Under the pieces are notes generated by a model. It made no database searches. It saw only the letters and a program-made list of their open reading frames with translations, and was not told the origin of the DNA. The position numbers were made by a program, and so were the translations under genes. Positions 44,837 through 57,224 of a stretch of DNA of 64,000 bases are shown piece by piece; within the stretch, counting starts at the first letter, position 1; each line of letters opens with the position of its first letter. This stretch comes from Plotosus lineatus (Eukaryota; Chordata; Actinopteri; Siluriformes; Plotosidae): positions 57,068,496 to 57,132,495 of the forward strand of contig CM045732.1 of the NCBI GenBank assembly GCA_024760905.1, written 5' to 3'.

Positions 44837-45200
44837 GGTGGGCAGTGGTGGCCTGTTGGTAAAGGTGCTGGATTGCTGATCCTAGGGTTGGGGGTTCAAG
44901 TCCCACTCTCCACAAGGTTGTCACTGTCCCCTCAGTGCAGATAACTGGATTATTAAAGGCCGCCATGTCTCTCATGTCTATGGTGAGAGGTTCATGAAAA
45001 AGAACCATTGCTGACTTTCATAAAGAGTAGCTGCAAAACCATCAGCGTGTTTCTGCCACTTACTAAGGGTTGTGTCAGGAAGGGCATCCGATGTAAAAAC
45101 CTATGCCAAATCAAACATGCGAATCATTAATATGACTTCCATGAAGATGGAGGCAGATGATTCACTGTGGCGACCCTTGAAAGGGAAAAGAAAAAGAAGA
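44837..45200 (+). mobile_element. SINE-A copy, tail B
   Basis: Head GGGCAGTGGTGGCCTGTTGG, B box GGTTCAAGTCCC. The tail has a 30-base insertion (ATTAATATGACTTCCATGAA...). AGCCTAGTT flanks both sides (about 44822 and 45201). Confidence 0.88.
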
Positions 45201-45736
45201 AGCCTAGTTTAAAAGGAGTGTAATAATGTGTGCATGGTGCACTGCAGTAAATGTTTGTCCGGTCTAGGACGCACCCAACTCACACTCACTGGAACATCAC
45301 TCTGAGGAGAAATTATTTATTTGATAACACATTTAAGTTATAATTTAATTTATTGAAGTATGTAGTATTGGAAATGCAGTTAGGATCAAGGGTAGCCTGT
45401 GCTGGGTCTGTGTTCAACAGAGGGCAGCATTGCTCAATGTTTAAACATGAAACCAAACACATGTTAAATTTCTGAAGGCAAACACATCTGCTTTTCCTGA
45501 AAGCATCACAACATAATTTCAACTGTTTTTGTAATACAATATTCTTAAAAATCATGATGAGTGAATCTGTTTAAACTGATGAATCTCAATTATGCATCAT
45601 CTTTAACAAGCATGATGTTTAAATAAAAATTATCTGGCAAACATTTTATTATTATATTATTCATTATTTGTAAAACTGCACATACTACAGTATACCTGAA
45701 ACAACTATATTCTTAAAACAAGGTCAGTATTTTATG

Positions 45737-45971
45737 TTCAGTTCAGTTCAGTTTATTTTCTGTAACCGCTTAATCCTAATTAGGGTCGCGGGGAGGCTGG
45801 CGCCGGGCGAGGGCAGAGTACACCCAGGACAGCTCGTCAGGCCATCACAGGGTGGAAACACACTGACGGCTTTGTAGCTACTCTTGTCGAAAGTCAGCAA
45901 TGGTTCTTTTACATGAACCTCACACTATAGACAGTGGGAGACATGGCCGGTCTTTCATAACCCAGTAAGCT

Positions 45972-46004
<33 letters not shown>

Positions 46005-46093
46005 GGGGCAGTGACAACCTTGTGTTGAGTGGGGCTTGAACCGTCAACCTTAAGATCAGTGATCCAGCACCCATACCACCAGGCAACCACTGC

Positions 46094-46095
<2 letters not shown>
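45737..46095 (-). mobile_element. SINE-A copy, tail A, with internal (GT)n
   Basis: Minus-strand copy; a (GT)n tract at 45973-46001 has expanded inside the body, where other copies have a C run. Confidence 0.85.
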
Positions 46096-46096
<1 letters not shown>

Positions 46097-46175
<79 letters not shown>

Positions 46176-46190
46176 GTTATTATTATTTAT
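46097..46190. repeat. (ATT)n microsatellite
   Basis: More than 90 bases of ATT trinucleotide starting directly after the SINE-A head. Confidence 0.97.
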
Positions 46191-46446
46191 TTAACATGCT
46201 TAACGTGACCTCGTCATTACGAGAGCTGTGAGCAGATTAGCAAATTTAAAAATGTTTTAGGTAACAGTGTGTTTTTAAACTCATGCAAAGTTGTAGTATA
46301 TAATATGTGGAAACATTAAGAAAGGCAAAGTGAGATGAGATTTTTTTTTCTCATCTTCATTCATCATTGTTCATTCATTGTTGTCATTGTTAAAACAATG
46401 AGATCATTGTTTTTTTTATTATTATTATTTAAATATTTATATATTT

Positions 46447-46765
46447 TTTCATTCATTCATTTGTTTTCTGAACCTCTTAATCCTAATTCGAGTCAACTCC
46501 GAGCGAGGGTGGGGTACACACTGGATAGCTCACCAGGCCATCCCAAGGCCAACACTCTCACAACCATTCATACCCACACTCACACTTAGGGGAGATTTGG
46601 AGCAGCCAGTTAGTTTACTGTGCATGTTTTTGGACTGTTGGAGGAAACCAGAGTACCCGGAAGAAACCCACACAAGCACAGAGAGAACATTAAAACTCCA
46701 CACAGTAACGCCCAAGCTGGGAATCAAACCCAAGCCTTCTTGCAGTGAGGTGGATGTGCTAACTA
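46447..46765 (-). mobile_element. SINE-B copy
   Basis: The minus strand has a head at GTTAGCACATCCACCTCACT, body GTGTGGAGTTTTAATGTTC and tail GATTAGGAAGGTTCAG-like sequence at the left. It directly adjoins family X copy 5. Confidence 0.75.
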
Positions 46766-47633
46766 CAGTGATCCCTCGCTACTTCGTGCTTCAGTTCCTG
46801 TGGCTTCAATGCATCGCGGGTTTTTCAAAAATATTCATTGAAAAATAAAGAAAAATAAGGAAATTAAGGAAAAATAGGGGAAAAGTTCAGGAAAATAACG
46901 CAAAACAAGGCAAATTATGCAAAAGAAAAAAAAAACAAAAAAAACAAACAAAAACAAATAAACTACCCCAAACCCCCCAACTACTTACATTTTTATGTGA
47001 GGTGCACATCTGTGTGCGCGTACCCACATCTGTATGTGTGTACAGTATTTATATTTTATTTACATCTTATGCATTATTTTTTGAATGTTTAATTGTTATT
47101 ATAAGCATTTATAGCAATGAATATGTATTTATTGATATTATATACACATATACATGTACATACACGGGACAGTAGTGGTCTAGTGGTATAGGGCGCTGGC
47201 TCGCTGATCCAAAGGTTGGGGGTTCGAGTCCCACTCTCCACAAGGTTGTCACTGTCCCCCCCCCCCCCCAGTGCAGCTAACTGGGTTATCAAAGGCGGGC
47301 CATGTCTCTCACTGTCTATGGGGAGAGGCTGTAAAAGAACCATTGCTGACTTTCATAAAGCGTAGCTGCATCGTTAGCGTGTTTCTGTTTCTTGCTAAAA
47401 AGGGTTGTGACAGGAAGGGCATCCGGCATAAAAAAAAAAACCTCTGCCAAAATCAAAAACGTGCGAATCAGATGATTCGCTGTGGTGACTCCCGAGTAAA
47501 AGGGAAAAAGCTGAAAGGAAGACAGAATACATGTACGTACACATCAATCAGGGTGTCGATCCTACTTCGCTGAAATCGGTGAAATCGGTGAAATTCTAGG
47601 TCCCAATTAACCGCGGAAAGTGAGGGATCCCTG
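46766..47633 (+). mobile_element. DNA transposon family X, copy 5, interrupted by SINE-A
   Basis: Left end CAGTGATCCCTCGCTACTTC, right end GGAAAGTGAGGGATCCCTG, flanked by TA. Split by SINE-A at 47167-47523. Confidence 0.85.
47167..47523 (+). mobile_element. SINE-A copy, tail B
   Basis: Head GGACAGTAGTGGTCTAGTGG, B box GGTTCGAGTCCC, C11 tract in the body, then tail GTGACAGGAAGGGCATCCGG to GTGGTGACTCCCGAGTAAAA. Confidence 0.88.
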
Positions 47634-47846
47634 TATTATGCCACCGTGCCACCTTTATAATTTTTTTAGTTTATTTATTTATTTATTTTTATGCATATTT
47701 TACCCTCATCTGTGCGCTCTGCATAATGGCATGTCTTTGAAATCATTCAGAGATTTTGTAAAAGCTGCATAGAAACATGAGAAAATTAGTCTGTAATGTA
47801 ATGGTCAGTTATACATTTTTCGATTTTTCATACATACGTCATGAAA

Positions 47847-47849
47847 GGA

Positions 47850-47885
<36 letters not shown>
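47847..47885. repeat. (GACA)n microsatellite
   Basis: About ten GACA units. Confidence 0.95.
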
Positions 47886-49240
47886 GTCATGAAAAGCAAA
47901 CTAAAGCAAGGTTTAAACTGATTGCCCCCCCCCCCCCCCGTTTCCTAAGCAAGACACGGATGCCGCTGCATTTTGTTTCAAGTATTATTTGTTCTGATAA
48001 GGTCTATCAACCCTGAGCTAGTGGACCACATCACACCATTCCTGTGTAGTATATATTACTGTAATTATTCATCCTTTTTAATATTTTTTTTCATTCCTGT
48101 TCCACCAGCAGCTGATTTTTGTGCTAGCTGTACTCAGATATAGAACTGACCTAAAATGCCAATGCTAAATTAGGATATATTTTTCGCTGTTGTGGCTGAT
48201 AATGTCCTCAATTCGGTCAGATCACACCCAGAAAAGGAAAATGGCTTCCAGGCGTTATGATTAACAGTCATTGGATTTGCTTAATCATGATTTCAACCTA
48301 CGACCTAGTTTTTCTTGCCAAACTATTTTTTATATAATGTACAACATTGTGAAAAGTGTTAAAATATGCGCACGGCCAGCGTCTCTGACCTTGTTAATGG
48401 ATTTTGACGGCTTGCAATATGTATTGCACTTGTGTTTCACCATCCATAGACTGTTATTCTGATTTGGAAGAACACATTTGATATATAGAAAAACAAAAAC
48501 ATATCATAGTCACATGACCTGGGTTTAACCCTTTAATGTCTATAATTGACAGGCCTGACAATTCCTTGATTCGCTTTTGAATTTTCACATTTCGATTTTT
48601 CGAACCTGCAAATTTTCAAGAGAATTCTGAAAAGAGAGAAGGGGTAAAATCTGACCGCACGGGGCAGTTTGGACCTGCATCAACAGATAAATAACTTGTT
48701 TTTATTCACGTAACCACCTGCGACAATTGTGTGAGTCACAAGCATGCCCTCTATAATACCAGTATTGTTTGGGCCATAGTTTTCTCTTCATGGGCAAGGT
48801 GGGAAGAAGTCCCCAACTCCAGAGCAAACACGTCTTGGAGTCTTATTTTGCATCCTCAGTAATCTGAAACCTTACTGGTCTTATTGTCTTTCTTAAAAAA
48901 AAACAAAAAAAAACAATATGGCAGCTGTCCCAAGCCCCTGCGGCACAGGCACCTGCCTCTCATACAGTAGAACCAGAGAGAAAGAGAAGCAGGGATTGAA
49001 GTGGAAAACAGAGGAGGGATGCTGCGGATGGACTGTCACACCAGTACACAGTGGTTTCTGCATGGATCAAGCTGCTGCATGTTCAGAGCCCTTTGAAGAA
49101 GCCGTACTTTCCCCTTTTCCATTTTAATGCTGCATTCATTTGGTGTGTTCAGTAACAGGGCAGACGGATGAATGGACAGTGTAATTATGTTGTTCATTCA
49201 CTGATCCACATCAGCACAGGTCTTTGTGTCAGAAAAAAGA

Positions 49241-49291
<51 letters not shown>

Positions 49292-50246
49292 CTCTCGCTC
49301 AGATTTACAATTCTTTCAGGTGCCAATAAAGTGCATTTTTGACCTTTTTTTGTCCTTTTCATGTTATTTGTGCTTAAAACAGTGTGTAGGGTGAATATCT
49401 TCAAATAAAAAGTGTAATCTGGTTAAGAAATTATGATTGTGTGTCTCTTTTTACTCTAGAATATTTTACAGATAGCTTGTGACAGTCCATGTAGACGTAC
49501 AGCGAATAAATGAATGGTACGTAGTGATTCTAGAAACAGCCCATTTCCATTACACTTATGTGCTACAGCGGTAGTGCAATATACCATCTGCCTCTCCTGT
49601 GCTTATTTCTAGACTTTAGCATTAAACATGTCTTCACATGTCAGCCTATAAATCCTCAAAATGGGTTGCATCACCTGCTGTTCTGCCAGCAATGATTATA
49701 TACCTGCCTCCCATTCAACTCTTTCCTTTCATCCTTTTGCAATGAGAACATACTGGACTAAATGGGAACCTGCACTGTGAAATTTGTGACTGTGTAGTCT
49801 GTAGGTCTGTTACCTGTTACAAACTCTAGGCTTTTGAATATTGTTCTTAATGAACAGGTATATGCAGTTCAGTGGATGTAGTCAGAATGTCCAAGTTTAC
49901 AAAAACCACGCAAATTGGGGAAACATTTTGTATGTTTGTTTCTTCAAATAAGTGCACAGTCTTCAAAAGGTTCACTCTCAGATTCCCGATCCTAATTCCG
50001 AGCTCCTAATTTTTGAATGCCGTTCATAAGCTAAAACACGTTGCCATAAAGCTTTTAGATCCTCGTCGTTCAATGGCGAGAGCTGTCAAAGCATTAAGTT
50101 AAAGGTCTTATAACGAGAAGCAGATGCCGCAATTATTCACATTACAAAGGTGGGCTGAACAGTAGTCCCACAACACAGCTGAGCATATCAAACACGCTGA
50201 AGGCCACAAAAAGGAAATAATTAATCCCGGACTGTCGTACTAAAAA

Positions 50247-50277
<31 letters not shown>

Positions 50278-50540
50278 GGAAAGACTAAGCTAAAAAATGT
50301 TTGGACTGCAGTGTCAATTCAAACCAAACAAGAAGTAACTCAGTAACTTTTCACGTCATTACTGGTTATTGTAAAAAAAAGGAGCAATAATTTAAAATAA
50401 TTTTAGAATTTTAGAATTTAAACTCACCTGCATTGAGAACATACATACATACATACATACATACACACATATACTAGTATATACTCTATACTGTAAATAT
50501 ATATATATTATTTACTGATAATTTTATTTTACCTCATCAC
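47886..50540. other. Longest repeat-poor intergenic stretch
   Basis: About 2.6 kb with only simple tracts: a (CT)n run at 49241-49285, poly-T at 50250-50277 and (ATAC)n at 50440-50465. A 69-codon frame at 48918-49127 has no recognisable relatives; AATAAA follows at 49404. No splice-consistent exon of a known gene was found. Confidence 0.5.
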
Positions 50541-50548
50541 AGATCCCC

Positions 50549-50800
50549 CCCAGTGCAGCTAACTGGGTTATCAAAGGCTGGCCATGTCTCTCACTGTCTA
50601 TGGTGTGAGGTTCATGTAAAAGAACCATTGCTGACTTTCAACAAGAGTAGCTGCAAAGCCGTCAGTGTGTTTCTGCCCTATGATGGCCTAGCGAGCTGTC
50701 CTGGGTGTACTCTGCCCTCACCCAGAGTCAGCTGGGATGGACGCCAGCCTCCCTGCAACCCTGATTAGGATTAAGCGGTTACAGGAAATGAACTGAATGA
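50549..50800 (+). mobile_element. SINE-A copy, tail A, 5'-truncated
   Basis: Starts in the body at CAGTGCAGCTAACTGGG, lacks the tRNA-like head, and ends GCGGTTACAGGAAATGAACT. Confidence 0.85.
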
Positions 50801-50836
50801 ATGACCTCATCATAGGTGTATTATACTGTATACTAC

Positions 50837-50888
<52 letters not shown>

Positions 50889-50890
<2 letters not shown>

Positions 50891-51090
50891 CTTCTTCTTT
50901 TCCATTTGGCTGTTCCCTTCAGGGGTCACCACAGCAAATAATCTGCCCCCATCTCACTCTGTCCTCTGCATCTTCTTCTCTTATGCCAACTACCTTCATG
51001 TCCTTCTTCACCACATCCATAAATCTTCTCTTTGGTCTTCCGCCTGGTAGTTCCAACCTCAGCATCCTACTACCAATATATAATATATTC
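50889..51090 (-). mobile_element. RTE-like LINE, 3' fragment 5, between microsatellites
   Basis: The minus strand gives [20 protein letters not shown] and the LINE 3' tail. Left flank is (GT)n-(TA)n (50841-50888); right flank is a 60-base TA run from 51115. An internal 16-base deletion removes part of the RPRGRPKRR block. Confidence 0.82.
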
Positions 51091-51110
51091 ACTGTCCCTG
51101 TATGTGTGTA

Positions 51111-51114
<4 letters not shown>

Positions 51115-51186
<72 letters not shown>

Positions 51187-51239
51187 TATATATACATATA
51201 CATACATACGTATATATATATATATATATACATACATAC

Positions 51240-51278
<39 letters not shown>
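51115..51278. repeat. (TA)n microsatellite cluster
   Basis: TA runs interrupted by ATAC and CACA motifs. Confidence 0.95.
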
Positions 51279-51285
<7 letters not shown>

Positions 51286-51464
51286 GAGGATTTTCTGAGT
51301 AGATCCTTCTGTAGGAGAGTGCTCAATACTTTTTGGTAGAGCAAATAACTTCTTCTATAATCACCTGAAGAGAGAGGATGGTTTCACCACCCCTCGAAAC
51401 AGATCTGTAGTGATAAATGGAGTTTCAATAGAAAGTCTTTGTCCTGTCCTTTTATTTTTGGTAT

Positions 51465-51474
51465 ATATATATAT

Positions 51475-51558
<84 letters not shown>
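51465..51558. repeat. (TA)n microsatellite
   Basis: Over 90 bases of TA with one early TAGA interruption. Confidence 0.97.
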
Positions 51559-51561
<3 letters not shown>

Positions 51562-51599
51562 CATATGTCTGTGGGTGTTTCTTGAGAATAAACTTTTTT

Positions 51600-53164
51600 A
51601 ATTATCTGCTGCCTGGGTTAAAAAAGAAGTCCCACACTCTGATATTTTTTGGACCACCTTTGACATTGATTACAGCACAAAATCACCATGCCATTGTTTC
51701 ATAAAACCGAAGCAACATCACACTCTTAATTTATTTGGGTTAATTTTTCTCAAAATGAAAAAAAAATGAGTGCAAGGAAAATTGAACCATTACATAAAAT
51801 CTTGTCCAGAACATCCTGAATAATTTCAGTTGGGGCACGGTCTGTACTCTGGATTGGTTAGTTTAAATTGACTTTGGGTGTGAATGTGTGTACATGGCAC
51901 ACTGTGACCAATGCATCGAACAAGATGTGTTACTGCTTCACACACGGTGTCTCCAGGGTAGGCTCCGGATTGACCCTAACCCAGACCAAGATGAAGCATC
52001 CAATAAAAATGACTGGTTTTCATATACAGGTGTTATCACAACTACGACTTTATTTACCACCTCTTTTGATTACTGACAAAAGTTTGTTTACACATTTTTT
52101 TCATGGATTTTTTACACCAGGTCCATAGTTCTTAAAGAAAGGAGAAGAAAAACACAATGCACACAACTTAGCTGAGCATCACAACCAGCAGCATCTGTTT
52201 CCAATATGTAGCGTAGCGGAAGGGTGGGTGCTTCATTTAGTGGCGAAAAAGTACAGCCTACTGTACCTTTAAATAGCCTGCGGCTTTGGGCTGGACGGAT
52301 GTGTGGCTTATTGTTGTATCCCAGATTCCTTGAATCTAGACTACAGCTTCTTTCCTTTGAAATCTACAAGAGTACAATTAAAGTGGAATGTGTGCAATGT
52401 GTTCTGTGAGTTCTGTGCATTATGGTGAACGAGGCCAAAGCAACGACAGGCCAGATATTGCTAAGTGTTTAGTCTCAGGACATCTCAAGATGGTGCTGGT
52501 CAACCACATCACACTTGTTCACCCCACAAGCTTTTAAAGACCTGCTGTGATGAGAATAATAATGAAGCAGTGAGAAGGGCACGCATGTTTGTTATGAGCA
52601 TCTCAGTGAGCATCACATTTGTTGGAATGATATACTGGACTTACTGGAAGAGATTATTAGCAAAAACGCCTGTAGAATATTCCCTGTCACATGACAGTTA
52701 ACAGAGTGTCGTCACTGGATAAGGAATTGGTGATTTGCTTCATGAAAAAAAATCACTTTTTTTTTGTAATCTGATGTTTTGCCTGATTTTGTCGGAGATC
52801 TGAAATTAAATAAAAATAAGCTATAAGTTAATTTAGGCACGATCCCCTGAAATTTCATGTGAATGCTTAAGTGTGCCAAACATAACCACCTGTGAAAATA
52901 AATGAATAATAAAATAAATCATGTATGTACAAAAATTCAGATGTCAAAATAAATGGTTTATGCAAAAAAAAAGGAAATAACAATGTAAAGTAAAATGTGT
53001 TAAATATAAAATAAATTTCATGCAAGACTTGACTATGAGACGTTTCTGTAAAGGTGTGAACATTACTTACACAGTTAACAAAATATTAACTGCCTGGGTT
53101 ATTTATTTTTTATTTATTTATTTACTTTGGGTGCATTGCACAGGACTTAGTATAGCGCCTAGTG
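51600..53164. other. Intergenic sequence with a SINE-tail relic
   Basis: A weak SINE-B tail relic lies at about 51860-52030 (TTGGGTGTGAATGTGTGTAC, AGGGTAGGCTCCGG). The rest looks unique. A frame at 52465-52701 ends with a hydrophobic 20-residue stretch, but nothing supports translation. Confidence 0.45.
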
Positions 53165-53172
53165 CTGTAGAG

Positions 53173-53358
53173 CAGGGGTCACCACCCACTTGTCCACGGA
53201 CCGGGACTGGTCCGCGGCTCAATTGGTACCGGTCCGCAGAAGAAATAATTCATTATTTTCATTTTATTTATTATCTGAGTCTGAACGATCTTTATTTTTG
53301 AAAAATCTTTTATTTTGAAAAATGACCAGATTCTCTCGGGTACATGTTGGTCATTTGA

Positions 53359-53418
<60 letters not shown>

Positions 53419-53443
53419 ATATATATGTATATGTATATATATG

Positions 53444-53474
<31 letters not shown>

Positions 53475-53520
53475 GTATATGTATATATATATGTATATAT
53501 ATGTATATATATGTATATGT

Positions 53521-53596
<76 letters not shown>

Positions 53597-53970
53597 CTAA
53601 AATGGAACCCACAAGGGGACGGCACATGAACACTGGCGAGTTGGACATGTTTCAAACAGTAGTGGGGATTTTGGGTGAGACTGAGACTGAGCCTTCATTC
53701 TCCCCACTGGTGTTGTTTGTTTGGGTTTTTTTTAGAAAAGTTCAAGCTCTACTTCCCAACCAACTTTATTTGAGCTGTTGAAAAATAACATTCATGAAGT
53801 GATTATTATTATTATAATTATAATAATAATGAATATAAATAAATTACAATATAAACATCTATGATCTCCCCCTCTCCACCCCACCCCCACCCTCGGTCAA
53901 CAAAATGAAAGTAAAGTAAAACTGTCAAGCGTTGACCGGTCCACGGTGATAAAAAGGTTAGGGACCCCTG
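53173..53970 (+). mobile_element. hAT-like MITE K, copy 3, with expanded (TA)n interior
   Basis: Ends CAGGGGTCACCACCCACTTG and AGGTTAGGGACCCCTG; CTGTAGAG is duplicated exactly at 53165-53172 and 53971-53978. About 230 bases of TA/TG repeat (53362-53594) sit in the middle, more than doubling its length relative to copy 2. Confidence 0.92.
53362..53594. repeat. (TA)n/(TATG)n microsatellite inside MITE K
   Basis: Long TA tract with regular TATG interruptions. All six frames give Ile-Tyr repeats that are not genes. Confidence 0.97.
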
Positions 53971-53999
53971 CTGTAGAGCAGCTGTACTGTAGCTGCTTA

Positions 54000-54690
54000 G
54001 ACTTCTCGCTTCCAGCTTCATCCGCAGCCGCCATTTTGCTCATTGAGTGAAAAGAAGGCCAAGTGTGCAAGTCCGTCCCGATGGTACAAAGCTTCTGCTA
54101 AGTCAAGACTCTCACATTGCCTCCTCGTGGCACACCCTGGTAACTGGGCACCTTACGGCAACAGGCTAAATATGTGAGGGATCTCAGAGCAGGTTGAGCC
54201 CCAGAGGTGCAGTATGCAGGCCCACCGTGCCCTGGTACTCACTAGTCAACCATCTGCTGCCTTGCAGATAAAGCCCTTGAGGTAACGGCTAAAAGAAGGA
54301 CAACTCCGACTTATAACCTCCAGCTATGGGCAAATAGCACCACTGTCTTGTGGTCATCACGGGAGTGACAAAGGCTAAGGGAGACACCCCTACAGAAAAT
54401 CTGAAGTGGAGCCCCGAAGGCAGTTGGTCCCTGCGTAGCGGCACCTCCCAGCAACTCCTGTAGCCAAATTGGTACCAACTGATTCGGCTCGCCCCTTCCA
54501 TTGGACACTACCAGCTAGGCCGAGAAGGGGGATCTGTCGACTGGGCATTTCCGGTCCTCCACAATTTCGCCCTGGCCTGTGCCTTGGAGAGGTCACTTCA
54601 GTGCCGCCTTCTGCAGCAGCTCAACACGGGGAGATGCACGGCAACCCCCCCCCCCCCCCCCCTCGTGATCTTTCGAGATCAACGGGGTCA
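54000..54690. other. Unclassified GC-rich block
   Basis: About 0.7 kb clearly richer in G and C than its surroundings, ending in an 18-base C tract (54646-54662). It has several overlapping open frames on both strands (for example 54289-54596 minus) but no domain I recognise. It resembles a retroelement 5' region or a processed insert more than a unique exon. Only one copy lies in this window. Confidence 0.35.
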
Positions 54691-54699
54691 ACGACAATA

Positions 54700-55052
54700 A
54701 TTTATTTACTTTCTTACTGAACTGTTTAATACTACTAGGGTCAGGGGAAGCTGGAACCCACCTTAGTGAAATCTGGGAAAATGCAAAGCACACCCTGAAC
54801 CACCTGTCAATCCATTACAGGGCAAGACACACAACCATTCATACTCACACTTATCTCCAGGTGCAATTTAGAAACATCCATTTATTCTTGTGCATATTTT
54901 TTAGATGAACAACACCAGAATACCCACTGGAAACCTACACAAGCATGGGAAGAACATGTAAACGCCACACGGAAATGGCCTCACCAAGCCTGAGACGCGA
55001 GCCCAGGACCTTCTTGCTGTGAGGTTGACATGCTAACTATTACGGTACACCA
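54700..55052 (-). mobile_element. SINE-B copy
   Basis: The minus strand carries head GTTAGCATGTCAACCTCACA, body GTGTGGCGTTTACATGTTC and tail ACCCTAGTAGTATTAAACAG. Confidence 0.7.
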
Positions 55053-55072
55053 ATGTGCTTTGGAGTGATTTT

Positions 55073-55116
55073 GTGTGTGTGTGTGTGTGTGTGCGTGTGT
55101 GTGTGTGTGTGTGTGT
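55073..55116. repeat. (GT)n microsatellite
   Basis: GT tract with a single C interruption. Confidence 0.95.
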
Positions 55117-55811
55117 TTCATAGTTGCTGAAGAGACCTTCAACCAAAGTTCTTAGAACTGCAGCATCCACAAAATGCTTCTGTACCCTAAAACTTTAGCT
55201 GGAATATTCGCATAATTTTCTTTCCTATAAACATGGCCTTTGTGGTTTTTAAAGCAATAAATCCATGCAGAAATATATAGCAGCAGATACAAATATAAGA
55301 AAAATAAACATGCTGAGCTGTGCTTAGCTGTAGCCATAATGGAGTGTGAGCGCATCCTTTCCAAGGGTGACCACAGAATAACTTCTGTCCACAATTTAAT
55401 GGGAAGATTAAATCAAGCTCCCGTGCAGACACAAACATGTTGGTAAAAAGCCCACGTGTTGAAAGTAGTTTTATATAATGGCTGAATGATTATGTATTTA
55501 TTTCCTTCCGTCTTTCCATCATAAAGCATGGGGAAGATCAAGGCAAGGAAATGGCCCTAGTAACGCACACACATGCTGCCACCACATCCTTTTGAACCGG
55601 TAACCCTCCACCATTCTTGTGCATCATATGCTTGCAAAGTGGTTGAACATGTGACCAAACAGATGTTAGGAAGATGGATGGAGCATTTCTAACCGTGGAG
55701 AGGCCTCTTCTCCAGGCAACCCAAGACAAATGATTACTCTACTAATCAAAGGGATGACAAACATCCTGACATGCATATGGCAAGAATAAAAATAAATCAA
55801 AGCAGTCCGCT
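55117..55811. other. Apparently unique intergenic sequence
   Basis: About 0.7 kb with no recognised repeat. Short minus-strand frames at 55152-55438 overlap each other and show no domain. Confidence 0.45.
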
Positions 55812-56095
55812 TAATCAGCCGTAGCCTAATGGTTGGAGAAGGGGTTTTGAGATCGAAAGGTCGCTGGTTCGATTACTGACACAGAAGGAAAAACATGTGG
55901 CGGGGTATGAGCTGCATCTTGCCTTCCTCCATCTACATGGCTGAAGTGCCCTTCAGCAAAACACCTAACCCCCAGCTGCTCTCTGGGCATCCGCAAAACG
56001 TGTGCAACCGCCCACTGCTCCGAGTGTGTGTGCTCACTTTGGATCGGTTAAATGAAAATCTCCATTGTGGGATTAATATAGGATAGCAAAATCGA
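55812..56095 (+). mobile_element. SINE-D copy
   Basis: A separate tRNA-derived SINE: head CAGCCGTAGCCTAATGGTTG, B box CTGGTTCGATTACTG, body AAGTGCCCTTCAGCAAAACA and CTGCTCTCTGGGCATCC, tail TCGGTTAAATGAAAATCTCC. A widespread teleost type from memory; single copy here. Confidence 0.7.
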
Positions 56096-56234
56096 AAAGA
56101 AAATAATAATAATAATAATTTACAGTATGATGATGATCTGCCATGTTGTGACATGCATTTTTTTTTACTTATTTATCAAAACGCATTGAAAATCACATGG
56201 CATATGAAATGCTGATTTTAATCAAGGACAAAAG

Positions 56235-56572
56235 GCAGTGCTATAAGTGGTTTAGGTGCTGGGTCACTGATCCTAAGGTTGGGGGTTCAAGTCCCACTCA
56301 ACACCGGTTGTCACTGTCCCTCCCCAGTGCAGCTAACTGGGTTATCAAAGGCTGGCCATGTCTCCCACTGTCTATGGTGTGAGGTTGTAAAAGACCCATT
56401 GTTGACAAGAGTAGCTGCATAGCCGTCGGCGTGTTTCCACCCTGCGATGGCCTGGCGAGCTGTCCAGGGTGTACTCTGCCCTCACCCAGAGTCAGCTGGG
56501 ATGGGCGCCAGCCGCCCCGTGACCCTAATTAGGATTAAGCGGTTACGGAAAATAAACCGAACTGAATCTAGG
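56235..56572 (+). mobile_element. SINE-A copy, tail A, worn head
   Basis: B box GGTTCAAGTCCC is present and the A box is damaged. Tail TGCGATGGCCTGGCGAGCTG to GGATTAAGCGGTTACGGAAA. Confidence 0.82.
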
Positions 56573-56784
56573 ACTAGTTTTAACAAATCCCACCGTTCTG
56601 GCCTTTTCTGACAAATTCTGACTAGAAATTAAAGTAAAATAAGAATCTACATGGATGAGAAGATTTTATATGCAGTGAACACAAGAATGTTTCAAGAGAA
56701 TAAAGAAAATTTCAGGGCTGTTGAAGGTCTGCCGGTATCATGAAGAGGACATTTTTGGCTGGTTGTCTTTTGACATCTTTGACT

Positions 56785-57160
56785 TGGTTGTTTCTGCCAG
56801 AGGGCAGCATTTCCGCATCGTGTTTATCACGCCCACCTCAGCAGAAGGGTCCTGCTGTTGAATCCTGGACTTTTGTCTTTATGTGTGTAGTTTGCATGCA
56901 CTTCCTGAGCTTTCGTGGTTTTCCTTCTGGTCCTCTGGTTTCCACCTACAGTGCAAAGACACGCACATTAGGCTAAATGGCTGTTCCAAGTTACCCCAGG
57001 TATGAATGTGAGTGTGAATGGTTGTGCGTGTTCCCCTGTGATGGACAGGAGGCCGTTCAGGATGTGCCCTGATTTAACCCAGTGTTGACTGAGATGGGAT
57101 CGCATCCTTGCAACCAGAGTAAGATTCAGCGGTTTAGCAAATACTGTGAGTGAGTGAGTG
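56785..57160 (+). mobile_element. SINE-B copy
   Basis: Worn head (CGCCCACCTCAGCAGAAGGG), body TGTGTAGTTTGCATGCACTT and CCTCTGGTTTCCACC, tail GAGATGGGATCGCATCC...GATTCAGCGGTTTAGCAAA, then (GTGA)n. Confidence 0.7.
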
Positions 57161-57224
57161 CTTCTACCTGCTTCAGACAGGGTTAATAATCCATCTTTCA
57201 AAACATGACTCAGCACATGCAATC

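Noticed and set aside
47847..47885. CRISPR-like or tandem array
   Set aside because: It is a tetranucleotide microsatellite with no spacers; the genome is eukaryotic.
48918..49127. 69-codon frame with a good start context and a downstream AATAAA
   Set aside because: No similarity, no splice partner and no conserved features could be seen; left as an unsupported frame.
52465..52701. 78-codon frame ending in a hydrophobic segment
   Set aside because: Could encode a small membrane peptide, but the first half is low quality and nothing in the context supports translation.
53310..53781. Long Ile-Tyr repeat proteins on both strands
   Set aside because: They are translations of the TA microsatellite inside a MITE; similar frames at 51032-51564, 62040-62303 and 31657-31848 are also simple-repeat artefacts.
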